From CAZPRY01 sp964589175 (GTDB lineage Bacteria; Fidelibacterota; UBA2242): a stretch of DNA of 64,000 nt. This document shows positions 7,831-15,304 of this stretch, in pieces. The stretch is taken from positions 1-64,000 of the forward strand of contig CAZPRY010000023.1 in NCBI GenBank assembly GCA_964589175.1, in the 5' to 3' direction. The position numbers were made by a program, and so were the translations under genes. Every line of letters starts with the position of its first letter. The first letter of the stretch is position 1. The notes beneath the pieces were generated by a model, which did not search any database, was not told the origin of the DNA, and saw nothing but the letters and a program-made list of their open reading frames with translations.

Positions 7831-8787
7831 TCATTTCTTTGCATTCAATAGCGGATGGCTGTTTTCGCCCTGCAGGCCGATCGAATTGGCATGCCGAATG
7901 TTGTAGGCCAGATCAATCGATGCGCGTACATCATCCAACCCAAAACCATCGCCATCGAGAATATCCTGATATACAACTGTATGCAAATCTGTAAAGCCGC
8001 CGGAAAACTCGATTTCTTCGTTATCAACCAGAATGGAGCGATAAGTCGACTTCCCCTCGTTGGCGGCAACTTCCGGGAGATCCTTCTTATCCAGCGATAG
8101 GAACCAGCGGATATTGGCATTCTCCAGTTCGATGAATCCGCCGGTTTTCTTGGAATCGGCGTAATGAACTTTGGAATGCTGCACTTTGCCGAAAATCCAC
8201 ATCAGCAGATCGAAAAAATGAATGCCGATATTCGTAGCGACACCGCCGGATTTTTCCATCTCACCCTTCCAGGAATAGAAATACCAGTTGCCGCGCGAAG
8301 TGATGTAAGTCAGATCGATATTATGCTTCTTGCTTTTCGGGGTTTCCTTCTCAACCTTCGCCTTTAGCGCCAGGATCGCCGGATGCACGCGCACCTGGAG
8401 GATATTATAAATCCGCCGGCCGGATTCCTGTTCCAATTCCGCCAGCGCATCCACATTCCAGGGATTCAGCACCATCGGTTTCTCGCAAATGGCATTCGCG
8501 CCGACGCGCAGCGCAAAACGGATATGGGCGTCATGCATATAGTTGGGGGAGCATATGCTGACGTAATGAACTTCCCGGCCGTCATCGATACGCCGCAGCT
8601 TCTCGATATGCCGGTCGAAACGTTCGAATTCTTTGAAGTAGTCGACATCATCGAAGTAGCGGTCCAGAATCCCGACCGAATCAAACGGGTCTGTCGCTGC
8701 TACAAGACGATTGCCGGTGTCTTTGACAGCTTGCATGTGTCGGGGTGCGATATAGCCGGCCGCACCGATCAGGGCAAAATTTTTCAT
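7831..8787 (-). CDS. Gfo/Idh/MocA oxidoreductase, WlbA/WbpB-like UDP-GlcNAc(A) 3-dehydrogenase
   Basis: This 318-residue protein has an N-terminal Rossmann fold (NFALIGAAGYIAPRHMQAV, residues 3-21) and the EKPMVLNPW motif near residue 107, both characteristic of the WlbA/WbpB branch. These enzymes oxidise the 3-position of UDP-N-acetyl-glucosaminuronic acid using NAD, and regenerate the cofactor with 2-oxoglutarate. The lysine of EKP and the histidine in IGIHFFDLLMW are the expected catalytic region. Neighbouring acetyltransferase and aminotransferase genes complete three steps of the UDP-GlcNAc(3NAc)A pathway. Substrate is assigned by family and context. Confidence 0.88.
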   Translation of the reverse strand: MKNFALIGAAGYIAPRHMQAVKDTGNRLVAATDPFDSVGILDRYFDDVDYFKEFERFDRHIEKLRRIDDGREVHYVSICSPNYMHDAHIRFALRVGANAICEKPMVLNPWNVDALAELEQESGRRIYNILQVRVHPAILALKAKVEKETPKSKKHNIDLTYITSRGNWYFYSWKGEMEKSGGVATNIGIHFFDLLMWIFGKVQHSKVHYADSKKTGGFIELENANIRWFLSLDKKDLPEVAANEGKSTYRSILVDNEEIEFSGGFTDLHTVVYQDILDGDGFGLDDVRASIDLAYNIRHANSIGLQGENSHPLLNAKK

Positions 8788-8828
8788 GTTTTTTTTGAGT
8801 TAGAACGGTTATTAGAGTTCGAAGGGAT

Positions 8829-9280
8829 ATACAGGTTATATAGGTTTGTAAAGGTTTTAGTGTAAAGATTTGATTAGGTGATTTAGAAGAGTACTAATTC
8901 TGGCAAAATGGCCGACTAAATCCTCACATGTTTCCCTTGTAATGTATTTCAAATCTGTCGAAAGCATGAATAGATACCGCATTTCTTCGAGAGATCCGCG
9001 AGCTATATATAAGTAACGACTGAAATCTTTGGTGCTGTTTTTAGAGTGCCCTTCGACAATGTTCGTAGGAACTGACACGGCGGCACGTTTGATTTGTGAG
9101 GTAAGGTTATATTTTTCATCCTTTGGGAATAGAGCAAGTAAACTATAAATACGAAGTACTAGTTGATGCGCCTCTTTCCAGACAACTACATCTGACCAGT
9201 GTTTGCCTGTCTCCATACTTCCAAATTCCGCTACGCCTTATACAAACCTCTACAACCTCTAAAAAATGGATGACCTGTAT
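8829..9280 (-). repeat. Inverted-repeat element D around an intact S23 gene
   Basis: ATACAGGT at 8829-8836 is inverted at 9273-9280. Inside these, AGGTTTGTAAAGGTTTT (8842-8858) pairs imperfectly with the AGGTTGTAGAGGTTTGT sequence complementary to 9242-9258. Both arms are made of AGGTTTGTA units. The enclosed S23 gene starts and stops just inside the arms. Confidence 0.6.
8857..9216 (-). CDS. S23 four-helix-bundle protein (23S rRNA IVS family)
   Basis: This intact 119-residue member of the S23/IVS four-helix-bundle family shows the hallmarks: VVWKEAHQLVLRIY near the N terminus, LTSQIKRAAVSVPTNIVEGH in the middle and RYLYIARGSLEEMRYL after it. The first members were found in intervening sequences of 23S rRNA; most genomic copies, as here, lie elsewhere, and the molecular role is unknown. 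It lies between the WbpD-like and WlbA-like genes, inside inverted-repeat element D. It is the only undamaged one of four S23 copies here. Confidence 0.9.
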   Translation of the reverse strand: METGKHWSDVVVWKEAHQLVLRIYSLLALFPKDEKYNLTSQIKRAAVSVPTNIVEGHSKNSTKDFSRYLYIARGSLEEMRYLFMLSTDLKYITRETCEDLVGHFARISTLLNHLIKSLH

Positions 9281-9296
9281 TTACAGCCCCGATTTA

Positions 9297-9887
9297 TTAA
9301 GCATCCTTGGCGATAAGTATTTCACCGAGCATGATATATTCGAGTCCACAGCGGGGACACTTCACTTCCCGGTCAAACTTCGGTAAGATTTCCCCGCACC
9401 CGCAGGCCCAACCGGCGTGCCGGGCAGGCACACCGACCATCAATGCGTAATCGGGAACATCTTTGGTAACTACCGATCCGGCACCGATAAAGGCGTGTTT
9501 GCCGATCGTGTGTCCACAGACGATAGTGGCATTAGCGCCAATTGAAGCACCTTCTTTTACCAGTGTCGGTCTATAAAACTCTTTCCCTCGTTGGGGATAT
9601 TTACAGCGCGGATCAATGACATTTGTAAAGACCATAGACGGCCCGCAGAATACATAATCCTCGAGTCTAACACCCTCATAAACCGAGACATTGTTCTGGA
9701 TTTTGACGTAATTGCCGATCACTACGTTATTGCCGACATTCACATTCTGACCTAACGTACAATTTATCCCGATTTTTACTCCGCTCTGAACATGCGAGAA
9801 ATGCCAGATCTTCGTACCCTCACCGATCTCTACGCCCGTGTCGACAAAAGAGGATTCGTGAATGAAGAATCCTTTCGAGGAATTCAT
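9297..9887 (-). CDS. Left-handed beta-helix N-acetyltransferase, WbpD-like
   Basis: The protein is built of hexapeptide repeats (from about residue 8 to 155) as in WbpD/WlbB, which acetylate the 3-amino group of UDP-2-acetamido-3-amino-2,3-dideoxy-glucuronate with acetyl-CoA. Motifs such as IHESSFVD, GEGTKIWHFSHV and GVPARHAGWACGCGE are characteristic. The C-terminal tail has CGCG and CPRCG, a possible zinc site. The start at 9887 is chosen because the longer frame (to 9944) is encoded by repeat arm E. It works between the aminotransferase upstream and the dehydrogenase downstream. Confidence 0.9.
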   Translation of the reverse strand: MNSSKGFFIHESSFVDTGVEIGEGTKIWHFSHVQSGVKIGINCTLGQNVNVGNNVVIGNYVKIQNNVSVYEGVRLEDYVFCGPSMVFTNVIDPRCKYPQRGKEFYRPTLVKEGASIGANATIVCGHTIGKHAFIGAGSVVTKDVPDYALMVGVPARHAGWACGCGEILPKFDREVKCPRCGLEYIMLGEILIAKDA

Positions 9888-9921
9888 AATACGCTCGCTA
9901 TTTCTAAAGCAAGTTTGCAAG

Positions 9922-10247
9922 TGCGCAAGATTGCATGATTGCAAGATTGCATTACCCTGTAGAATGAGAGCTTACGAGTCATAATTCATTTTCCAGTCCG
10001 AGGAATCCTTCAGCAATATTGGATGATACTGATAACGCCGAATCTTCAATCTGTGCTCGAATTTTATACGGAATGTCACTATGCTCCCTTAATGACATCA
10101 CAATTTCCTTATAATACGATATCGCCAGTTGCCATATTTCTAATTTCCTGAATCCCCGATTGATGTTCCTGCGTTTGGATTCCATACACACAATCAGCCA
10201 GTATCACACCCGATAATCATGCAAACATCCAATCATGCAATCACGCA
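9922..10247 (-). repeat. Inverted-repeat element E around a truncated S23 gene
   Basis: GATTGCATGATTG at 9929-9941 is exactly inverted at 10230-10242 (13 of 13). The similarity extends over about 9922-9952 and 10219-10247, with both arms built from GATTGCA(T/A) units. The enclosed ORF is a shortened S23 gene. Confidence 0.7.
9979..10191 (-). pseudogene. Truncated S23 four-helix-bundle protein
   Basis: This 70-residue ORF carries only the first half of an S23 protein: FRKLEIWQLAISYYKEI, then KIRAQIEDSALSVSSNIAEGF. It stops where relatives continue with helices 3 and 4 (the RG-SLEE region). Nothing matching the missing half is readable in any frame downstream before the repeat arm at 9952. It is therefore a deletion remnant in element E, between the WbpE-like and WbpD-like genes. 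Its product, if made, would not form the full bundle. Confidence 0.75.
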
Positions 10248-10273
10248 GGCGGACATTTTGCATCCGGAATTTT

Positions 10274-11413
10274 TCAGCACTTATAAAAACTCCCGATCGT
10301 TTCGATTACGTAACTCTTCATCTCATCCGTCAGTTCGGGATAGATCGGCAACGCAATGGTATGTTCGGCGGCGTATTCACTATGCGGAAAATCGCCCTTT
10401 TGATAGCCCAAATAGCGGAAGCATTTCTGCTCGTGGAAGGGCACCGGATAGTAGACTTCATGCCCTACGTCATTTGCCTGCAGATGGGCCCGCAACTCGT
10501 CGCGTTTCTCCGGTACGGAAATGATATATTGATTATAAATATGATACTCGCGACGGTAGGTCACTTTGGGTTTACGGATACCGGCTGCGTTCAGATGCTC
10601 ATCGTAGAAAGACGCATTTTGTTGGCGGCCCTTATGCCACTCTTCCAAGTATGGGAGTTTCACCAACAGGGCGGCCGCCTGAATCGCATCCAGGCGAAAA
10701 TTCCCACCTATCATGCTGTGGTAGTATTTCGGATGTGAACCGTGGTTGCGCAGCTTCTCAATCTTATCTGCTAGAGTACCGTCGTTCGTAATCACCATAC
10801 CGCCGTCACCGATACAGCCCAGGTTTTTGCTGGGAAAGAATGAAAAGCAACCGACTGTCCCCATCGCGCCAGCCCGCTTAAGACCGTTCTTCGAGGGATA
10901 TCGCGAGCCGATGGCCTGGGCGGCATCCTCCACAACGGGGATATTATATTCTGCCGCTATTTCCAGAATGGGGTCCATATCAGCGCATTGTCCGTACAGA
11001 TGAACCGGAACAATGCACTTAACCTTGCTCGCTTTATCCTTATTTTTCTGAAACCATTGCCTGATCTGCGCCGGATCGATATTGTAGGTATCCGGATCAA
11101 TATCGACAAAGACCGGGACGGCTTTCAGGCGTGCAACCACACCAGCCGTGGCGAAAAAAGAATACGGAGTCGTTAAGACCAGATCACCTGGTTCGATATC
11201 CAGGGCCATCAGGCTTACAAGCAGGGCATCGGTTCCCGAAGAAACGCCGATACCGTATTGTGCGCCCGAATATTCGGCGATTTTCTGCTCCAACTCGGTT
11301 ACTTTCGGTCCCATGATATAGCGATTGGATTCGATCACCTCATCGACGGCGGCTTTGAGTTCTACGCGGATTGTCTCCAGTTGCGCATTCAGATCCAGCA
11401 AGGGTATTTTCAT
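10274..11413 (-). CDS. DegT/DnrJ/EryC1 aminotransferase, WbpE-like
   Basis: This 379-residue PLP enzyme of the DegT family has GVSSGTDALLVSLMAL (residues 55-70), VEDAAQAIGSRY near 160 and the PLP-lysine segment FSFFPSKNLGCIGDGG near 190. In context it most likely transfers an amino group to C3 of the 3-keto-UDP-glucosaminuronate made by the WlbA/WbpB-like dehydrogenase. The WbpD-like acetyltransferase would then act on the product. It is the first gene of the sugar-nucleotide set. WbpA (6-dehydrogenase) and WbpI (2-epimerase) are not in the window. Confidence 0.9.
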   Translation of the reverse strand: MKIPLLDLNAQLETIRVELKAAVDEVIESNRYIMGPKVTELEQKIAEYSGAQYGIGVSSGTDALLVSLMALDIEPGDLVLTTPYSFFATAGVVARLKAVPVFVDIDPDTYNIDPAQIRQWFQKNKDKASKVKCIVPVHLYGQCADMDPILEIAAEYNIPVVEDAAQAIGSRYPSKNGLKRAGAMGTVGCFSFFPSKNLGCIGDGGMVITNDGTLADKIEKLRNHGSHPKYYHSMIGGNFRLDAIQAAALLVKLPYLEEWHKGRQQNASFYDEHLNAAGIRKPKVTYRREYHIYNQYIISVPEKRDELRAHLQANDVGHEVYYPVPFHEQKCFRYLGYQKGDFPHSEYAAEHTIALPIYPELTDEMKSYVIETIGSFYKC

Positions 11414-11899
11414 CGATTTTTCCCCATCCTATTTTTTCGTCTACCGAGCCGAAATCTGGTACTTTTCAGCGATTTTAAATCGATTTTTCTTCGGTCCGGG
11501 CAAGGCTCCGCTCCGTCAGTCCCATTTTGGGCCTTCTGGCGGAGCTTCGTTCAACGTATATGGACGCTTTGAAGGCTATCCTTCTCCCGCCTGTCGAGCG
11601 TCTGCTAATTAATGCCTCAATCTACCGTAAACGATCCAATAAATCAACCTCAGAAAGAATTCGCAGATCCGTCTCTGCAAAATATAGTACATTTTCTGAA
11701 GTTAGATTTCCGCTTACACCAAATACGCATAATTATACATTATTCAAACGTAATTTTCAAGCACTTTTCGACGTTCGGGTGAAAATATTGCATGGGCGAA
11801 GGAATTTCTGTAATTCTAATACAGAATGATTATTCGCTGAATTTGGATTATAAAGAGAATGCATCATCTTCAGTTTTTAAAGATACAACATATACTTTA
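11414..11899. other. Intergenic stretch without a gene
   Basis: Nothing coding is convincing here. It holds a perfect 7-base inverted repeat GCTCCGC (11505-11511) / GCGGAGC (11539-11545) within a G/C-rich patch, and a second one, TTCTGTA (11806-11812) / TACAGAA (11820-11826), in A/T-rich sequence. The second could lie at the 3' end of the HPr-kinase-like transcript but has no T run. The stretch separates the peptide-modification operon from the sugar-nucleotide operon. Confidence 0.5.
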
Positions 11900-12838
11900 C
11901 TAAGTAATGAAATCTAATTTTTTTGATAATTCTCCAAAATTCGTATTGAAATTCAGAAAATATCCGGTAATTTTGCGACTCATTTTAGACAAAAACCTCA
12001 GGTTCTCACGACTGGTATCCGGTCTACCCGGCAAGAAGGCAAGTCTTAATAAACGTTCATAAGTTCGAGCCGCATCGATGCATCCGATATTTATATCCTT
12101 GTCCGGTTGCAGGAAGAAAATAGCCTGGACCACCCCCGATACGGAAGAACGTCCGGGGAGAAACTGCCGGATATCGATGATTTGTTTCCCTGAAAAGGAG
12201 GCTGTTCCGCCAAATATCTGCGGAAACATAGCCTGTGTCTGCGCGGTAATTTTGAACTTCTCCGGTCCCCCGAAAGCCCTGATATCTTCATCATCGAATT
12301 GCAGGAAAACCTCATCGTCGGAAACTACTCTCCAGCCATGCATGAGCAGACCAAGCGTTACTGTCGTCTTACCACTGCCGGATTTCCCGGCAAATAGAAA
12401 GGATTTACCCTTTCTTTCCAGGCAGGCTGCATGCATAAAATACAGGCCGTGTTGTTTAAGCAGCTCGCTAACGGGTATAGTTAAAATCCAGTTGCCTAAT
12501 GCCGACTCATACGGAAGCACATTGCGGTGCACTCTGGCATACACATTCCTTTCTCTGTAATTCACACAAACCGCGATTGCACCATTCAGGTACGTCAGCT
12601 GCATGGCATCGGCGATCGGGTCATAGTAATAACGCATTTGTTGCTTGTCGTTTCCGCTCGGAGAGTCATCATCAATCGATTCCAGAAAAAACCTAAAACT
12701 ATCTCGCGGCTGTGCTACCTGGACATCCCGCGCGTACATAAATTGATTTAGGATAATGGATAATAAGGAGGAGCTATTGCTGCGGATTTCAAGCCGGAAA
12801 TCCAAAAATGACAGTGACTGACTGTAGGGGAAATCCAT
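11900..12838 (-). CDS. HPr-kinase-like protein (HprK-related) of a RiPP-type operon
   Basis: This 312-residue protein has a P-loop GKSGSGKTT near residue 147 and VVSDDEVFL about 25 residues later, the arrangement of HPr kinase/phosphatase-like domains. It lacks the N-terminal domain and HPr-contact regions of true HprK. Homologues occur beside PqqD-like and nucleotidyltransferase genes; one group (as in paeninodin-type lasso clusters) phosphorylates a serine of the precursor peptide. The three peptides here have no conserved serine in their tails, so the substrate is unclear. It is the last gene of the operon, 5 bases after the PqqD-like gene. Confidence 0.82.
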   Translation of the reverse strand: MDFPYSQSLSFLDFRLEIRSNSSSLLSIILNQFMYARDVQVAQPRDSFRFFLESIDDDSPSGNDKQQMRYYYDPIADAMQLTYLNGAIAVCVNYRERNVYARVHRNVLPYESALGNWILTIPVSELLKQHGLYFMHAACLERKGKSFLFAGKSGSGKTTVTLGLLMHGWRVVSDDEVFLQFDDEDIRAFGGPEKFKITAQTQAMFPQIFGGTASFSGKQIIDIRQFLPGRSSVSGVVQAIFFLQPDKDINIGCIDAARTYERLLRLAFLPGRPDTSRENLRFLSKMSRKITGYFLNFNTNFGELSKKLDFIT

Positions 12839-12843
12839 GATCG

Positions 12844-13113
12844 CTAATTTTTAGTAATTTGAACGAGCTCTTCTTTCAGAAGTTCATCCATAAAACACAG
12901 AAAATCTTTTTCAGCCGCATCCGCACTCACTTCGAATTCATCGACGATAGAATCAACAATCTCATGGATCGAATGTTCGCCATCCAGCAGCGGCCAAATG
13001 TATCCGCCCATTTCATTTAAACGAAAATAAATCCCGGTTTGGATGTTCAGGAGGATGCTCTCCTGATCAAATTGCTGACATTCGATATTTTCCGCTTGTT
13101 TATAGCACTTCAT
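12844..13113 (-). CDS. PqqD-like peptide-binding protein (RiPP recognition element)
   Basis: This 89-residue PqqD-family protein has the winged-helix pattern: YFRLNEMGGYIWPLLDGEHS, then a helix (IHEIVDSIVDEFEV) and FLCFMDELLKEELVQI. Such stand-alone domains bind the leader of ribosomally made peptides and deliver them to modifying enzymes; in lasso systems (B1) the bound motif is YxxPxL. Exactly that motif is present in the three short peptides of this region. It overlaps the nucleotidyltransferase gene by 14 bases and precedes the HprK-like gene by 5, so it is part of one operon. Confidence 0.9.
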   Translation of the reverse strand: MKCYKQAENIECQQFDQESILLNIQTGIYFRLNEMGGYIWPLLDGEHSIHEIVDSIVDEFEVSADAAEKDFLCFMDELLKEELVQITKN

Positions 13114-14287
13114 GTTTCCCCCGCACGATTTGCTTCCACGCCATCGCGATCAATTCACATATTGCTTTACCGCGCAGCCGAAGGTAATTCCGTAAAGTCG
13201 GTTGCATACCATTTTCCATATGAAAATCGATGATCGTTTCAAGAGGAGGGAAAAGCTGCATCCAAAGATATCGCGTTTTCTGTTGAAACGAACTCATATA
13301 GAATAGCGGTAGAATAAGCCGGTTGATTGAAGGCGAATACGGCAAGCTGCCCTCCAGTATCGTCTCGATCTGAATCATTTTAGAAATTGGCCGCACAGTG
13401 AGTTCTGCCGACGAATGGGAATCAACCGGATATGTCCCGAACAAGTCCAGAGAAACTCTCAGAAAAATCGACCAGAGTCTTCCAAGACGGTATTCCTTCA
13501 CCAAACGACTGTAGCGCTCCCAATCAAATCCCGGTCTGCGAAGCAGAAGGAATACATCCAGGATCCACATGATTTTGAAATAGTAGTGCTTGAATGCATG
13601 ATACAGTAAAAAAATGGCAGCATATTCATCGCTGAAAGTCTTACAGGAAATACCATCTATGTTCACTTCTTTGTAATGAGCCCAAAAATCATCACGATCG
13701 AAATGAAATGGATGCAATTTGCTACTGATGTCGAGGTGGACATCTACGGCCAGGTCAGCCGGATTGCTACGGATATAATGGCGGGCAAATGCAAACTTTT
13801 GGGTGACCGCATCGGGAAAATTCGAGTATAGATCATCTGCCAGATGAAATTCAAAATTCTTCAAAACGGCATCGACCTTGAGCAGGTCTTCCTGCCGGAC
13901 CAGCAGGTCGATATCCCCGAAGGTCCGCAAATAGGGTTGATCATATAGATCATAAGCCAACACTATTCCCTTCAGTATCCGGTAATCAATCTGTTCCCTG
14001 TCAAGAAGAAACAGGAAATCCTTAAGGAATGATTCATAGAGCATGATGCGGGTCATGTTGTAAATCGTATACTCCCGGATCCGTTCAAAAAACGCCGCCG
14101 ATAAATTTGGAAAAGTCCGCTGCAGGAACTCCCGGTGCAGGTAAACATGCGGGATCACCTGATGGAACAGGCATTTCTCGAATAGTTCGGACTCATCCGG
14201 ATGAAATTCACGCGCCCCGCTATCGTCCGTGGAGGCATTCCCAATTCTTTTGCACAAGCACGCTAAGAAAGTCCGAATATCATCCAT
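13100..14287 (-). CDS. Nucleotidyltransferase family protein (NTP_transf_5 type)
   Basis: This 395-residue protein has the core of the family: ILKGIVLAYDLYDQPYLRTFGDIDLLV near residues 102-128, where GDIDLLV carries the paired metal-binding aspartates of the polymerase-beta superfamily. Later there is VDVHLD (third acidic position). Family members accompany PqqD-like and HprK-like proteins in RiPP and exopolysaccharide clusters; the reaction is not established. It may transfer a nucleotide or phosphate group to peptide or protein. It follows the peptidase gene by 65 bases and overlaps the PqqD-like gene. Confidence 0.82.
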   Translation of the reverse strand: MDDIRTFLACLCKRIGNASTDDSGAREFHPDESELFEKCLFHQVIPHVYLHREFLQRTFPNLSAAFFERIREYTIYNMTRIMLYESFLKDFLFLLDREQIDYRILKGIVLAYDLYDQPYLRTFGDIDLLVRQEDLLKVDAVLKNFEFHLADDLYSNFPDAVTQKFAFARHYIRSNPADLAVDVHLDISSKLHPFHFDRDDFWAHYKEVNIDGISCKTFSDEYAAIFLLYHAFKHYYFKIMWILDVFLLLRRPGFDWERYSRLVKEYRLGRLWSIFLRVSLDLFGTYPVDSHSSAELTVRPISKMIQIETILEGSLPYSPSINRLILPLFYMSSFQQKTRYLWMQLFPPLETIIDFHMENGMQPTLRNYLRLRGKAICELIAMAWKQIVRGKHEVL

Positions 14288-14352
14288 TATGTCAGGAATA
14301 TAATAAGTTTTCTAACGCCGGGAAAGATTTAATATAGGATACCGACCCGTCG

Positions 14353-14760
14353 CTATTTTCGCGAAAGCCCGGACATGATACTCTTCAGGATATTCAATAC
14401 TAATCCCACAGGACCGGGCATTGCCATTGAAGACGGGATTTCTTCCTTATCGTTTATTTTGATTACTTTACCCAGCAGCTCGGCCTCACGAATAAACCAG
14501 GTATCCCGATTGTTATCTCCTTTTTCCAGGTAGTATGCTTTCCGAAATACTTTCAATATACCGAGCAGTCGGTGGCACACGATTTTATCATCACGAAAAA
14601 AGACGATCAGATCATTTTTTCGAATGGAACAGCTGGAATCGGTAAACGGCAGGATAGAAATAGAATCTCCCGGCCGGATTGTCGGGAGCATACTCAGGCC
14701 GGTGGCCTTGATCAATACTGGGCGACTTGAATGCCGTAAAAGGCGAATTATTTCATCCAA
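14353..14760 (-). CDS. S24/S26-family serine peptidase (signal-peptidase-like)
   Basis: This 135-residue protein has the nucleophile motif GLSMLPTIRPGD (Ser23) and a second conserved box VCHRLLG...YLEKGDNNRDTW, with Lys in EKGD region. This layout matches short signal-peptidase-like enzymes often seen in RiPP-type clusters. No N-terminal membrane anchor is obvious; the C terminus (GPVGLVLNILKSIMSGL) could be a weak membrane-binding helix. It lies 21 bases after a short precursor-like gene, so it may cut the leader from the three peptides (inference). Confidence 0.82.
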   Translation of the reverse strand: MDEIIRLLRHSSRPVLIKATGLSMLPTIRPGDSISILPFTDSSCSIRKNDLIVFFRDDKIVCHRLLGILKVFRKAYYLEKGDNNRDTWFIREAELLGKVIKINDKEEIPSSMAMPGPVGLVLNILKSIMSGLSRK

Positions 14761-14781
14761 AGCGTATGCGGCGGTGGTTAT

Positions 14782-14910
14782 TTACATCGGTGGCGGCGGT
14801 TCATCCGGAAGTACATTGGTCTGCAGTTCGACTTCCAGTTCCTTCTTATCAACCAGTTTGGGCGCCCGATACGGTGTTTTCTCGTTTTCTCTCTTATCCG
14901 TTGATTCCAT
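14782..14910 (-). CDS. Precursor-like peptide 1 with YxxPxL leader motif and LPDEPPPPM tail
   Basis: This 42-residue peptide starts at ATG 14908-14910, with AAAGGTG 9 bases upstream, and ends TAA. It contains YRAPKL (residues 14-19), the leader motif that lasso-type RRE proteins bind, then the acidic helix-like KKELEVELQTN, and the tail VLPDEPPPPM. Two paralogues (15142-15279 and 18097-18231) share the second half almost residue for residue while the first 13 residues differ. It is the first gene of the operon with the S24/S26 peptidase, nucleotidyltransferase, PqqD-like and HprK-like genes. Conservation only in the frame, and over three loci, shows it is real. Confidence 0.88.
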   Translation of the reverse strand: MESTDKRENEKTPYRAPKLVDKKELEVELQTNVLPDEPPPPM

Positions 14911-14935
14911 CGTTACACCTTTACGTTTGGCTAAA

Positions 14936-14962
14936 ATTATAGTTAAGAAGTCTAAAAATCAA
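14936..14962 (-). promoter_or_regulatory. Candidate promoter for the peptide-modification operon
   Basis: Read on the minus strand, a perfect TATAAT (complement of 14936-14941) lies 15 bases after TTGATT (complement of 14957-14962); GCTTGA offers a 17-base spacing. The site is about 25 bases before peptide 1 and downstream of a terminator, which is where an operon promoter is expected. Confidence 0.5.
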
Positions 14963-15050
14963 GCCCCGATGTGTAACAATCCTGTTCATAAGCCGGGAGC
15001 AGATTCCTCATCTTTCGGCTTTGCCGTCAATCGCTTTACGAGAAATTCTT

Positions 15051-15094
15051 TAAAAAAAGCGAGCATGGTCCGAACGTCAATTCCGACCATGCTC
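15051..15094 (-). terminator. Rho-independent terminator after peptide 2
   Basis: GAGCATGGTC (15061-15070) is perfectly inverted at 15085-15094, giving a 10-bp stem with a 14-base loop. On the minus strand the stem is followed by GCTTTTTTT (complement of 15052-15060). It lies 48 bases after the peptide 2 stop and separates the secreted-protein unit from the modification operon. Confidence 0.85.
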
Positions 15095-15141
15095 ATATCG
15101 TAAAAGGAAGGACTCGGCTAAATCCAGATTATCGGCTTCTA

Positions 15142-15279
15142 CTACATCGGAGGAGGAGGCTCGTCCGGCAACGCATTGGTTTGCAGGTCTACCTTCAGCT
15201 CCTCTTTGGCGAGTATTTCGGGTCGACGATAATCCTTTTTCTGCTCTTCGTTCAGATCTTGTATTTCTTCTGTTTCCAT
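15142..15279 (-). CDS. Precursor-like peptide 2 with YxxPxI leader motif and LPDEPPPPM tail
   Basis: This 45-residue peptide starts at ATG 15277-15279, with GGAG about 13 bases upstream, and ends TAG. It contains YRRPEI (residues 17-22), then AKEELKVDLQTN and the tail ALPDEPPPPM. The N-terminal third is acidic and differs from its paralogues. It begins 25 bases after the stop of the large secreted protein (15305-17698) and is followed by a strong terminator, so the two are one bicistronic unit. The core of the product would be proline- and acid-rich, without Cys, Ser or Thr after the QTN. Confidence 0.88.
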   Translation of the reverse strand: METEEIQDLNEEQKKDYRRPEILAKEELKVDLQTNALPDEPPPPM

Positions 15280-15304
15280 TTTCTGCTAACTCCGGTTAGC
15301 CGCC

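Noticed and set aside
1..10300. CRISPR array among the short repeats
   Set aside because: The repeats are adjacent degenerate units or inverted pairs, without regular spacers, and no cas gene is in the window.
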